A stretch of DNA of 47,367 nt from Clostridia bacterium (lineage in GTDB: Bacteria; Bacillota; Clostridia; Oscillospirales; CAG-272), in NCBI GenBank assembly GCA_017483195.1, contig JAFULR010000016.1, positions 137,310 to 184,676 of the forward strand, written 5' to 3'. This document shows positions 1 to 6,927 of the stretch, one piece after another (the first letter of the stretch is position 1; the number at the start of each line of letters is the position of its first letter). The notes below the pieces were generated by a model, which saw nothing but the letters and a program-made list of their open reading frames with translations, had not been told where the DNA came from and ran no database searches. The position numbers and the translations under genes are program-made.

Positions 1-71
1 TTACCTATTGCGCAGAGGATGTTTCCAACTACCCAAGAAGCCTCGCCCATCTTAGTTATTTTTTTCTTCAT
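1..71 (-). CDS. 5' end of a membrane protein, cut by the window edge
   Basis: Only the first 23 codons are present, reading leftwards off the window. The peptide starts MKKKITKMGEASW and runs into the hydrophobic stretch VVGNILCAIG, which looks like the beginning of a first transmembrane helix. An AGGATG sequence lies about 12 bases upstream of the chosen ATG (69-71); the ATG at 82-84 is in another frame that stops quickly. The start resembles small integral membrane proteins of the YczE/DUF6198 type, but too little is visible to assign a family. Confidence 0.45.
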   Translation of the reverse strand, partial: MKKKITKMGEASWVVGNILCAIG

Positions 72-174
72 TTGTATTTTTCATCCTATTATTTTGATCT
101 ATTCATTTAATTATACCATAATATACCTTAAAATGCAAGCATTTTAAAAATGAAAATATGATAAGGATCCAATA

Positions 175-202
175 AAAAAGCCGATGGTGACATCGGCTTT
201 TG
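175..202 (-). terminator. Rho-independent terminator of pckG-mscS
   Basis: AGCCGATG pairs with CATCGGCT around a GTGA loop, with A runs on one side and T runs on the other. It lies just after the mscS stop codon. The symmetric flanks could also end transcription coming from the left. Confidence 0.85.
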
Positions 203-205
203 CTA

Positions 206-1009
206 TTATTTATCGAGGTGTACGTTGAGATGGGGATAAGTCATTTCAATGCCGTTTTCATCAAACTCCTTTTTGATGTTGTAGGTAACGGTGTTATATA
301 CATCCCAATAATTTTCGGTTTTGGTCCACACTCTTACAACGTAGGAAATTGCGTGATCACCGTATCCGGACACGGCTGCAAAGAGAGCAGGATCGCTGAG
401 GATAAGATCAATATCTGCGGCTTTTTTCAGCGCACCGAGCACCTTGTCAACGGGTGCATCGTAGGATGCTGAGACCGCGATGTCCACGCGGCGCGTTCCG
501 GTGACGGTGTAATTGATTATCTCGCTTGCAACAACAGCGGAATTAGGTATCTGCACGAGCTTGTTATCGGCGGTGGTCAGCTTTGTATAGGCCATTCCTA
601 TCTCCTTTACCGTACCCGATTGTCCTGCTATCTCAACCCAATCTCCCGAATGGAAGGGCTTGGTATAGATGAGAGTAAAGCCTCCTATGATATTTGTAAG
701 ACTGTTTTGCAGTGCAAGAGAAAGGGCGAGGGAAGCTACCGATGCAAGAGCAACGATGCCCGTAACGTCTATTCCCAGCGAGCTTGCGGCTATTAATATG
801 AGTAAAGCGTAAAGGACTGTTTTTACAACGCTTTTGATAAGAGAATGGGCAGCCTTCTCAAGCTTAGAACGCGAAAGAGCATTTTTTATCACGGCCATTA
901 TTATTTTAATAATGATGATACCTATGATGACTGTCAGGGCAAATCCGGTTATTTTTGCGAATGTACCGTCGCCAAAGACTCCATTAAACCATTCAGCAAA
1001 TTTGTTCAT
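206..1009 (-). CDS. mscS: small-conductance mechanosensitive channel, MscS family
   Basis: 267 residues, a usual length for a compact MscS (E. coli MscS is 286). Membrane helices are visible at about 18-40, 60-80 and 85-115. The third is the Ala/Gly/Ser-rich pore helix leading into QNSLTNIIGG and the beta-domain signature GDWVEIAGQSGTVKEIG. The C-terminal alpha/beta domain is complete. Such channels open under membrane tension and release solutes during hypo-osmotic shock. The gene starts 17 bases after pckG with a good AAGGAG site, so the two are almost certainly co-transcribed. A functional link with gluconeogenesis is not obvious. Confidence 0.93.
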   Translation of the reverse strand: MNKFAEWFNGVFGDGTFAKITGFALTVIIGIIIIKIIMAVIKNALSRSKLEKAAHSLIKSVVKTVLYALLILIAASSLGIDVTGIVALASVASLALSLALQNSLTNIIGGFTLIYTKPFHSGDWVEIAGQSGTVKEIGMAYTKLTTADNKLVQIPNSAVVASEIINYTVTGTRRVDIAVSASYDAPVDKVLGALKKAADIDLILSDPALFAAVSGYGDHAISYVVRVWTKTENYWDVYNTVTYNIKKEFDENGIEMTYPHLNVHLDK

Positions 1010-1026
1010 TTGATTTCTCCTTTTGT

Positions 1027-2826
1027 TTATGATTCTTTTAATCTGTTTTCAAGCGCATCAAGCTCCGAGTACAGCTCCGCAGGTACTCTATCTCCGATCT
1101 GCGCGTAAAAGCTTCTGATATTATTTATATCCGAAAGCCAAGACTCTGTATCAACCTCAAGAAGCTTGCGCACCGTGTCGGTATTTACGTCCTCAAGTCC
1201 ATCAATATTGATGTCCTCGGTGTGGGGAAGGTAACCGATAGCACTTTCTATCGCATCAACGCTTCCGTCACATCGCTTAAGTATCCACTCAAGGACGCGC
1301 ATATTGTCGCCAAAGCCGGGCCAGATGAAATTTCCTTCGTCATCGGTTCTGAACCAGTTGACGTGGAAGATCTTTGGAGGATTTGGAATATTCTTGCCCA
1401 TATTGAGCCAATGCGCGAAGTAATCGCCCATATCGTAGCCCACGAAGGGACGCATAGCCATTGGATCGCGTCTTACAACTCCTACCTCTCCGGATGCAGC
1501 TGCGGTCGTCTCGCTCGCCATTATTGAGCCAACGAACGTTCCGTTCTGCCACGAGGTTGATTGATATACGAGAGGAGCAGTCCTTGCACGTCTGCCACCG
1601 AATATGATAGCGGAGATTGGCACGCCTGCGGGATCATTGAATTTATCCGATATGCAGGGGCAGTTTACGGCTTTCGCGGTAAAACGGGAATTGGGGTGAG
1701 CGCCGCAGGTGGATTTATCGTTTTTGTCATATTTTCTGAAATCCCAAGGCTCGCCGCGCCAATTTATTGCCTCTGCGGGCGGATTTTTGTCAAGTCCCTC
1801 CCACCAAACGGTGTTATCGTGTGTGTTATGGACAACGTTCGTGAAAATAGTATCACGGAGAGTTGTATGAAGAGCATTTGGATTGGTTTTTTCGTTTGTT
1901 CCGGGAGCAACACCGAAGAATCCGTTTTCGGGATTTACCGCCCAAAGCCTGCCGTCCTTACCGACTCTGAGCCAAGCGATATCGTCGCCGACGCAATAAA
2001 CCTTGTATCCTTTTTTACGGTAAAGCTCGGGTGGAATGAGCATAGCTAGGTTGGTCTTTCCGCAAGCCGAGGGGAAAGCGGCGCAAACGTATTTCGTTTC
2101 ACCGTCGGGATATTCGACTCCGAGGATGAGCATATGCTCCGCCATCCAACCTTCTTTTCTGCCGAGATAGGAGGCAATTCGCAAAGCAAAGCATTTTTTG
2201 CCAAGAAGCACGTTTCCACCATACCCGGAGTTTACGCTCCATATAAGATTTTCCTCGGGGAAGTGAACTATATATCTCTTTTCCTCGTCAAGCTCTGCGC
2301 GTGCGTGCAATCCTTTAACAAAATCCGGGCTGTCACCGAGTGCGTCAAGCACGTCAAATCCCACGCGTGTCATAATGAGCATATTGAGAACTACGTAAAT
2401 GGAATCGGTAAGCTCTATTCCGTATTTTGCGAAGGGCGAGCCGACAATACCCATAGAATATGGAATAACGTACATAGTCTTTCCCGCCATAGAGCCACGG
2501 AAAAGGGGAGTAAGGCGGGACTTGCACTCGTCGGGACTCATCCAGTTGTTGATGTTGCCCGCATCCTCTTTTGTTTTTGTGCAGATAAAGGTTCTGCCTT
2601 CAACTCGCGCAACGTCATTAATAGCAGTTCTGTGAAGGTAGCATCCGGGGAGCTTTTCCTCGTTGAGCTTTATCATTTCACCGCTTTCGCAGGCTTCTTT
2701 TCTTAAAAGCTCCGCTTGCTCCTCGCTGCCGTCGATCCAAACGATGCGCTCGGGCTGGCAAAGAGCGACTGCTTCTTCGATCCATTCAAGTATATATTTG
2801 TTTTCAGTAGGTGTATTGTTAAGCAT
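1027..2826 (-). CDS. pckG: phosphoenolpyruvate carboxykinase (GTP)
   Basis: 599 residues, the normal length for the GTP-dependent enzyme (EC 4.1.1.32), which interconverts oxaloacetate + GTP and phosphoenolpyruvate + CO2 + GDP. The GTP-type kinase loop FPSACGKTNL lies at 251-260 with the hyper-reactive Cys255 and Lys257. The downstream metal/nucleotide segments (VGDDIAW, NPENGFFGVAPGT) and the tail are intact. The start has an AAAGGGGG ribosome site. In fermentative Clostridia this enzyme may serve either gluconeogenesis or anaplerotic CO2 fixation. It is first in an operon with mscS and is transcribed divergently from lexA, sharing the 2827-3013 promoter region. Confidence 0.96.
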   Translation of the reverse strand: MLNNTPTENKYILEWIEEAVALCQPERIVWIDGSEEQAELLRKEACESGEMIKLNEEKLPGCYLHRTAINDVARVEGRTFICTKTKEDAGNINNWMSPDECKSRLTPLFRGSMAGKTMYVIPYSMGIVGSPFAKYGIELTDSIYVVLNMLIMTRVGFDVLDALGDSPDFVKGLHARAELDEEKRYIVHFPEENLIWSVNSGYGGNVLLGKKCFALRIASYLGRKEGWMAEHMLILGVEYPDGETKYVCAAFPSACGKTNLAMLIPPELYRKKGYKVYCVGDDIAWLRVGKDGRLWAVNPENGFFGVAPGTNEKTNPNALHTTLRDTIFTNVVHNTHDNTVWWEGLDKNPPAEAINWRGEPWDFRKYDKNDKSTCGAHPNSRFTAKAVNCPCISDKFNDPAGVPISAIIFGGRRARTAPLVYQSTSWQNGTFVGSIMASETTAAASGEVGVVRRDPMAMRPFVGYDMGDYFAHWLNMGKNIPNPPKIFHVNWFRTDDEGNFIWPGFGDNMRVLEWILKRCDGSVDAIESAIGYLPHTEDINIDGLEDVNTDTVRKLLEVDTESWLSDINNIRSFYAQIGDRVPAELYSELDALENRLKES

Positions 2827-2856
2827 GATATACCCCCTTTAAGAGTAATTTATGTC

Positions 2857-2885
2857 ATTGTACCATAAAATGTGCATTTGTTCAA
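2857..2885 (-). promoter_or_regulatory. pckG promoter
   Basis: On the minus strand TTGAAC (2880-2885) and TACAAT (2857-2862) are separated by exactly 17 bases, and the -10 is preceded by TGG (extended -10). The -35 lies inside one arm of the inverted repeat 2875-2941. Confidence 0.75.
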
Positions 2886-2941
2886 TATAATAGTGAAAAT
2901 TTTAAGAGAAATAAATTTTTTCAAAAAATATTGAACAAATG
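2875..2941. repeat. 14-bp inverted repeat shared by the pckG and lexA promoters
   Basis: CATTTGTTCAATAT at 2875-2888 is the exact reverse complement of ATATTGAACAAATG at 2928-2941. One arm covers the pckG -35 element; the other abuts and partly covers the lexA -35. The 39 bases between are very AT-rich. Confidence 0.8.
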
Positions 2942-2945
2942 TTTG
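2932..2945 (+). promoter_or_regulatory. probable LexA (SOS) box
   Basis: TGAACAAATGTTTG fits the Bacillus-type SOS box (CGAACRNRYGTTYC) at all but the two outermost bases. It overlaps the -35 hexamer of the lexA promoter, as expected for autorepression. The match to the known box is by eye. Confidence 0.65.
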
Positions 2946-2971
2946 CATTTTTGGAAAATGTGTGATATAAT
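2943..2971 (+). promoter_or_regulatory. lexA promoter
   Basis: TTGCAT (2943-2948), 17-base spacer, TATAAT (2966-2971), with an upstream TGA making an extended -10. Confidence 0.8.
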
Positions 2972-3013
2972 AGTTTTGGAAAAACAAAATTCACTCAAAA
3001 ATCGGAGTAAATT

Positions 3014-3625
3014 ATGAAAAATAATGAATTAACAAAAAAAGAGCAGTTGGTATTTGATTACCTTGTCAGATCTATAAACGAAAACGGATATGCTCCGTCG
3101 GTGCGCGATATAGTGGCATCCCTCGGCATCAAAAGCACGTCAAGTGTGCATCTTTATCTTCACAATCTTGAGGAAAAGGGATATATTGAGCAGGATCCGG
3201 GTAAAAAGAGAACTATTCGACTTTGCGCTCCTTTTGCGAGAAGCGGAAACAGAGTTCCTATTCTCGGTGCCATTACTGCGGGCTTGCCCATTCTTGCGGT
3301 TGAAAATTTTGAGGGATACGTAGAGCTACCTTGGAATAATGGAAAATATTCATCCGATGATCTTTTTGCGCTTAAGGTTCGCGGTGAAAGTATGATCGAG
3401 GCAGGAATTTTGGACGGAGATCTGGTTATCGTCAGAAAGTCGAGCTATGCCGATAACGGACAGATCGTTGTAGCACTTATCGAGGACGAGGCAACCGTCA
3501 AGACCTTTTATAAGGAGGACGGACACTACCGTCTTCAGCCCGAAAACCGCACGATGAAGCCCATTATTGTTGAAGAGGTCGCGCTTCTCGGTATAGTTGT
3601 TGCAAGCTTCAGACAGTACGAATAA
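3014..3625 (+). CDS. lexA: SOS repressor LexA
   Basis: 203 residues, the usual LexA length. An N-terminal winged helix (about 6-70, with the SVRDIVASLGIKSTSSVHLYL helices) is followed by a self-cleaving S24 peptidase domain. The cleavage site is Ala89-Gly90 (AITAG), the nucleophile Ser126 (VRGESM) and the general base Lys163 (TVKTF). DNA damage activates RecA filaments, which trigger self-cleavage and release SOS genes. The start has a CGGAG site. The promoter contains a matching operator, so autoregulation is likely. No other SOS gene is adjacent, but the divergent pckG shares a related half-site. Confidence 0.96.
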   Translation: MKNNELTKKEQLVFDYLVRSINENGYAPSVRDIVASLGIKSTSSVHLYLHNLEEKGYIEQDPGKKRTIRLCAPFARSGNRVPILGAITAGLPILAVENFEGYVELPWNNGKYSSDDLFALKVRGESMIEAGILDGDLVIVRKSSYADNGQIVVALIEDEATVKTFYKEDGHYRLQPENRTMKPIIVEEVALLGIVVASFRQYE

Positions 3626-3627
3626 TA

Positions 3628-3660
3628 GGGGCATTTTGCCCCTTGAAAAATTTTTAAATT
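3628..3660 (+). terminator. lexA terminator
   Basis: GGGGCA pairs with TGCCCC (3628-3633/3637-3642). T-rich sequence follows after a short gap, so it may be moderately efficient. Confidence 0.65.
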
Positions 3661-3676
3661 TTTTTCAAAAAAGGTA

Positions 3677-3704
3677 TTGACATTTTCTAAAAATAGTGTA
3701 TAAT
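3677..3704 (+). promoter_or_regulatory. tRNA-Leu promoter
   Basis: Consensus TTGACA (3677-3682) and TATAAT (3699-3704) with a 16-base spacer, about 30 bases before the tRNA. Confidence 0.85.
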
Positions 3705-3732
3705 ATCAGTGTTGTGTTAATAAACACGGCAT

Positions 3733-3815
3733 GCGAGAGTGGCGGAACAGGCAGACGCGCACGTTTGAGGGGCGTGTGGGAGACCGTACGGGTTCGATTC
3801 CCGTCTCTCGCACCA
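3733..3815 (+). tRNA. tRNA-Leu(GAG)
   Basis: The acceptor arms GCGAGAG and CTCTCGC pair, followed by an A discriminator and encoded CCA. The anticodon stem CACGT/GCGTG holds the loop TTGAGGG, giving anticodon GAG. A long variable arm and a standard T arm (ACGGG-TTCGATT-CCCGT) fit a class II tRNA. It has its own promoter and terminator and stands alone. Confidence 0.95.
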
Positions 3816-3817
3816 AC

Positions 3818-3851
3818 AAAAAAGACCGAGTCAATCGACTCGGTCTTTTTT
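3818..3851 (+). terminator. tRNA-Leu terminator
   Basis: A 15-bp stem with core GACCGAGTC/GACTCGGTC closes on an AATC loop and is flanked by A6 and T6. The same stem recurs at 4923-4952 on the far side of the HTH gene. Confidence 0.92.
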
Positions 3852-3882
3852 GTTGCTACGGGATGAGGAATTTAATCTGTCA

Positions 3883-3982
3883 CTCGAATGCCTGCATTCG
3901 AGGATCGGGTGCGCATTTTTGACCGAACAACGATTGCAGCTTGCGAGCAATCTTGTGGGCAAAAATAGCTCGCGAAGCGAGC
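3883..3982. repeat. cluster of three short palindromes in non-coding DNA
   Basis: The 446 bases between tRNA-Leu and the HTH gene contain no credible gene. They hold CTCGAATGC/GCATTCGAG (3883-3902), GATTGC/GCAATC (3932-3952) and GCTCGC/GCGAGC (3968-3982). The style resembles the palindrome-rich stretch next to the tRNA-Ser gene (27451-27579). Confidence 0.55.
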
Positions 3983-4092
3983 CTTCCCGTCTCTTTTTTG
4001 TTTTTAGCCGTAAAATACAAATCGTTCACTTTATACCCCTTTCGTTCAATTTATGGGGTATTGTTCAACTATTGATTTGCTGAAGAAACGCC

Positions 4093-4121
4093 TTGATTTT
4101 AGCTAGATATTATGTTATAAT
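4093..4121 (+). promoter_or_regulatory. promoter of the HTH-membrane regulator
   Basis: TTGATT (4093-4098), 17-base spacer, TATAAT (4116-4121). It gives a 5' leader of about 135 bases containing the hairpin 4180-4213. Confidence 0.7.
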
Positions 4122-4179
4122 AAACTCACCGATAAATAAGAATTTATCAAATAATCTAATAGACACATATTGTCTACTT

Positions 4180-4217
4180 ATACCACGGCATTTCTCGCTT
4201 TGTGTCGTGGTATTTTT
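4180..4217 (+). terminator. terminator-like hairpin in the leader of the HTH gene
   Basis: ATACCACG (4180-4187) pairs with CGTGGTAT (4206-4213), extended inward by three more pairs and followed by TTTTTATA. It lies after the promoter and 45 bases before the start codon. It is either an attenuator or an older terminator that the leader now includes. Confidence 0.55.
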
Positions 4218-4261
4218 ATAGATATTCCGATATAATTACCGATGAAAGGAGGTATACACAA

Positions 4262-4792
4262 ATGAACCAAAGGAAAATTGGAGAATTTCTAAAACAACTA
4301 CGAAAAGAAAAAGGGTTAACCCAAGAACAATTGGCAGAGCATTTCTATGTTTCATCTAGATCTGTATCTCGATGGGAAACAGGTAGCAATATGCCTGATA
4401 TAGATATGCTCATCGAACTTGCGGATTTCTATAATGTGGATATTCGTGAAATTATTGATGGAGAAAGGAAAAGCGAGAGTATGGATAACGAAACCAAGGA
4501 TACATTGAAAAAAGTAGCAGAATATGCTACCGAAGAAAGCAACAAAAGAAAAGAAAGATTACGCACTATGTTGGCAGGATCTACTTGTCTAATGTTAATT
4601 AGTTATTTGCTTTTTGGAAGCGAACACAAAGGACGACTCAACGGCATTATTCCAGAAGCAATTTGTGGTGATATTATGTCTTTTGTTTGTGGCCTTGCCG
4701 TTGCTTCATTGGTATTGTATGCCTTGCATTGCTTGGGTGCTTTTGATAAAATCGGTCAGTGGAAAAAGAATCGCAAGAGTAGAAAACATTAA
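4262..4792 (+). CDS. XRE-family HTH regulator with C-terminal membrane helices
   Basis: The start at 4262 is chosen because of the AAAGGAGG site at 4245-4252; an upstream in-frame start has none. The 176-residue product has an N-terminal Cro/CI-type HTH (about 5-60, with GLTQEQLAEHFYVSSRSVSRWE) and a charged linker. Two hydrophobic segments follow near the C-terminus, then a Lys/Arg-rich tail. This membrane-tethered XRE layout is common in Firmicutes, often with unknown signal. No target or partner gene adjoins it. It sits alone between two near-identical terminators and its codon use is less biased than that of its neighbours, which suggests local insertion. Confidence 0.85.
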   Translation: MNQRKIGEFLKQLRKEKGLTQEQLAEHFYVSSRSVSRWETGSNMPDIDMLIELADFYNVDIREIIDGERKSESMDNETKDTLKKVAEYATEESNKRKERLRTMLAGSTCLMLISYLLFGSEHKGRLNGIIPEAICGDIMSFVCGLAVASLVLYALHCLGAFDKIGQWKKNRKSRKH

Positions 4793-4922
4793 TCATTTTG
4801 CAATCAAATTCCAATTTATCGGACTAAAAATAGGTGCAAAGTCCATTACAAAAATGCACCCATAACTCTAAATTTTGCACCCACCCGAAAATGGTATCAA
4901 AATTTTAGATTACTCACAACAT

Positions 4923-4952
4923 AAAAGACCGAGTCAAATGACTCGGTCTTTT
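4923..4952 (-). terminator. terminator of the nucleoside kinase gene (bidirectional)
   Basis: AAAAGACCGAGTC pairs with GACTCGGTCTTTT around AAAT. It serves the minus-strand kinase ending at 4969 and can also stop transcripts from the HTH gene. The stem core is identical to that of the tRNA-Leu terminator. Confidence 0.9.
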
Positions 4953-4968
4953 GTGTTTTTTTGTTTAA

Positions 4969-6669
4969 TTATCTGTAAAAGGTATTTCCGCCGATGAATT
5001 CACGAACGATGCTCGTGGGCGGGATCTCGTCCTCAATGTCCGCATCTCTGACATAATTCAAAAGTCCGACCATTGCGCGAACTTGATCGTAGCATTCCTC
5101 ACTCGGATCCACCTTTGTGAGGAGCGGATAGATGTATTTCTTGATAACCGCAAGCTCATAGAGAGTGGAGCTGTTGAAGATAACGTCAGCGTTCTCTTGA
5201 TACGGGAAGATCCATTTTTCCTCACCGCGTCTTACGGAATCCCACATATCGAGCGTTCTTTGAACACTCGCGCCACGGCTTTCGAAGTCACGAACTGTGC
5301 GACGAAGAAGCCTTAAGGTTGAGGTGGGTATTCTGTTATGGTAGTCGAAGTTGAGGGGGAGAAGGGGACTTACGTAAACTCTGAAAACAAGCTTTGGATC
5401 AAGATCGCTTGGTACAAGTGAGGGGTTTAATCCGTGAATACCCTCAACGATAATGACGGAATTTTCCTTAAGCTGCATCTTGTGGCCCGTCCATACCCTC
5501 TTGCCAAGCTTGAAGCTGAAGGTGGGAATTTCAACCTCCTTGCCCTCGAAAAGATCGCGAAGATTCTTTCCGAAAAGCTCTGTATCAATGGTGTTGATGT
5601 GCTCAAGGTCGATCTTTCCGTCGGGTCCCGGAGCTATTTTATCGCGGTCGATGTAGTAATCGTCAAGACTCATAAGAATGGGCGATTTGCCGTGAACGCG
5701 GAGCTGAGTTGCAAGTCTGTTCGCACTCGTTGTCTTACCCGACGAGCTGGGTCCCGCAAGCATTACTGCCTTTGCGCCCCTCTCGCAGATCATATCTGCA
5801 ATCTGAGAAAATCTCTTTTCGTGCAAAGCCTCGTTAACTCTTACAAGCTCACGGATCTTTCCGCTCTCTGTAAGCTCGTTAAGATCGGCAAGCGTTTCGC
5901 AGCCCATAAGCTCGCTCCATTTTTCGCCTTCGGAATAAACGCTGAAAATAGAGGGCATATGCTTATAAACGGAAACTCTGTCCGGATCCTTTGGATCCGG
6001 AAGAACGAATATAAAACCGTCCTTGGCTTCAACCATACTCCAGGAGCGAAGGAAGGATGTGGAGGGAAGCATCTCGCCATAGAAATAGTCTGCATAGCCC
6101 TCGTGCTCGTAAATCGTAAAATAATCCTTCGCGCGATATTTAAGAAGGCGAACCTTATCGTTTTGTCCGGCAAGCGTATAGTGTGCCACAGCCTCGTCGA
6201 TCGGTATGCGACGGCGGAGAAGGGGAATGTCTTCTTCAACGACCTTTCTGATCTCGGTCGCAAGCTCGTCTGCGGAAAAGTCCGGCGCTCCGTTAACACT
6301 GAAATAGATCGAGTTTCCAAGTGTACAGCTCATTTTTGCAACTGCGTCGGGATAAAGCCTTCCAAATGCCAAAAAAACGATAAATTGCGCAGTTCTGGCA
6401 TATGCCTCGCGTCCTGTGGGATGATCGTATCTGAAAAGTCGAACGATACCGCCGGAAGCCTCCATGGCCTTTCTTATCGTTGCTCGATCAGGTGAAACAT
6501 CCTTTGAACGCAACGGAACGTAATTAAGTGTAAAAACTCGACCTGCAAGCTTTGCCACAAGTGGGTCTGAGGAGAGCTTTCCCGAATATAGTCCAAGCTC
6601 CTTTATAATGTCAAAAAGGGATTGATCGGGGCGTGCTTCAAATTCGTGTCCGTCAATGTATAATTTCAT
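4969..6669 (-). CDS. nucleoside kinase (uridine kinase-like, with ThrRS-like N-terminal region)
   Basis: 566 residues. Residues 1-60 resemble a TGS domain; about 60-200 resemble the editing/second additional domain of threonyl-tRNA synthetase, with HPTGREAYARTAQF in place of the usual metal-site motif. From about 285 comes a PRK/uridine-kinase domain with P-loop GPSSSGKTT at 306-314 and the SLDDYYIDRDKI motif. The family is common in Clostridia and usually annotated as a nucleoside kinase; substrate is rarely proven. The RBS AAAGGAG is well placed. Transcription starts about 140 bases upstream and passes through a guanine-class purine riboswitch and terminator. This argues that the enzyme works in purine or nucleoside salvage. 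Confidence 0.88.
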   Translation of the reverse strand: MKLYIDGHEFEARPDQSLFDIIKELGLYSGKLSSDPLVAKLAGRVFTLNYVPLRSKDVSPDRATIRKAMEASGGIVRLFRYDHPTGREAYARTAQFIVFLAFGRLYPDAVAKMSCTLGNSIYFSVNGAPDFSADELATEIRKVVEEDIPLLRRRIPIDEAVAHYTLAGQNDKVRLLKYRAKDYFTIYEHEGYADYFYGEMLPSTSFLRSWSMVEAKDGFIFVLPDPKDPDRVSVYKHMPSIFSVYSEGEKWSELMGCETLADLNELTESGKIRELVRVNEALHEKRFSQIADMICERGAKAVMLAGPSSSGKTTSANRLATQLRVHGKSPILMSLDDYYIDRDKIAPGPDGKIDLEHINTIDTELFGKNLRDLFEGKEVEIPTFSFKLGKRVWTGHKMQLKENSVIIVEGIHGLNPSLVPSDLDPKLVFRVYVSPLLPLNFDYHNRIPTSTLRLLRRTVRDFESRGASVQRTLDMWDSVRRGEEKWIFPYQENADVIFNSSTLYELAVIKKYIYPLLTKVDPSEECYDQVRAMVGLLNYVRDADIEDEIPPTSIVREFIGGNTFYR

Positions 6670-6713
6670 ATTTTAAATCTCCTTTCGGGTATTATTCGTA
6701 TATAAATTGAGAT

Positions 6714-6760
6714 AAAAAAAGGCGACTGTGCGCGACAAAGGGCGTTCGCGGTAGTCAACC
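6714..6760 (-). terminator. riboswitch expression-platform terminator
   Basis: On the minus strand GGTTGACT (6760-6753) can pair with AGTCGCC (6727-6721), with an inner CGCGA/TCGCG stem, followed by seven T (6720-6714). The 5' strand of this terminator is the 3' strand of aptamer helix P3 plus J3-1, so terminator and aptamer are mutually exclusive. Confidence 0.75.
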
Positions 6761-6808
6761 ATTATCGGCGGTTGTAGAAACGTCTAACCATATTATAAAC
6801 TTATACCA
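6749..6808 (-). ncRNA. purine riboswitch aptamer, guanine-class specificity base
   Basis: Reading the minus strand: P1 (TGGTA/TACCG), J1-2 TAA, P2 (GTTTA/TAGAC) with loop TAATATGGT, J2-3 beginning GTTTCTA, P3 (CAACC/GGTTG) with loop GCCGATAAT, then J3-1 ACT. These match the conserved core of xpt/pbuE purine riboswitches: the ATATGG loop, TTTCTA and the CCGATAAT loop. The ligand-reading base (position 74 in xpt numbering) is C at about 6754, which predicts guanine or hypoxanthine rather than adenine. It lies between a strong promoter and the nucleoside kinase gene. Confidence 0.87.
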
Positions 6809-6817
6809 TCCAATGCC

Positions 6818-6846
6818 ATTATACTATATGTTGTGTGAAAAGTCAA
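6818..6846 (-). promoter_or_regulatory. promoter of the riboswitch-nucleoside kinase transcript
   Basis: Minus-strand TTGACT (6841-6846), 17-base spacer, TATAAT (6818-6823). The predicted start (about 6811) falls just before aptamer helix P1. Confidence 0.88.
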
Positions 6847-6881
6847 CAAAAATTCACTACATGTGGTTAAATTTACACACA

Positions 6882-6926
6882 AAACAAAAAAACAAACGGA
6901 GAGAACCCTTTTCTCCCCGTTTTTTG
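6882..6926 (-). terminator. tetR terminator (bidirectional)
   Basis: ACGGAGAGAA (6896-6905) pairs with TTCTCCCCGT (6911-6920) with one wobble. T-rich runs flank it on both strands. It separates tetR from the kinase promoter. Confidence 0.85.
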
Positions 6927-6927
6927 T

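Noticed and set aside
5434..6495. Plus-strand open frame of 353 codons opposite the nucleoside kinase
   Set aside because: Antisense shadow: no recognisable domain or start signal, and the minus-strand protein is conserved throughout.
6749..6808. 2'-deoxyguanosine or adenine riboswitch instead of guanine class
   Set aside because: The J2-3 core keeps TTTCTA and the reading base is C, which fits guanine; adenine would need T and the 2'-dG class has a changed J2-3.
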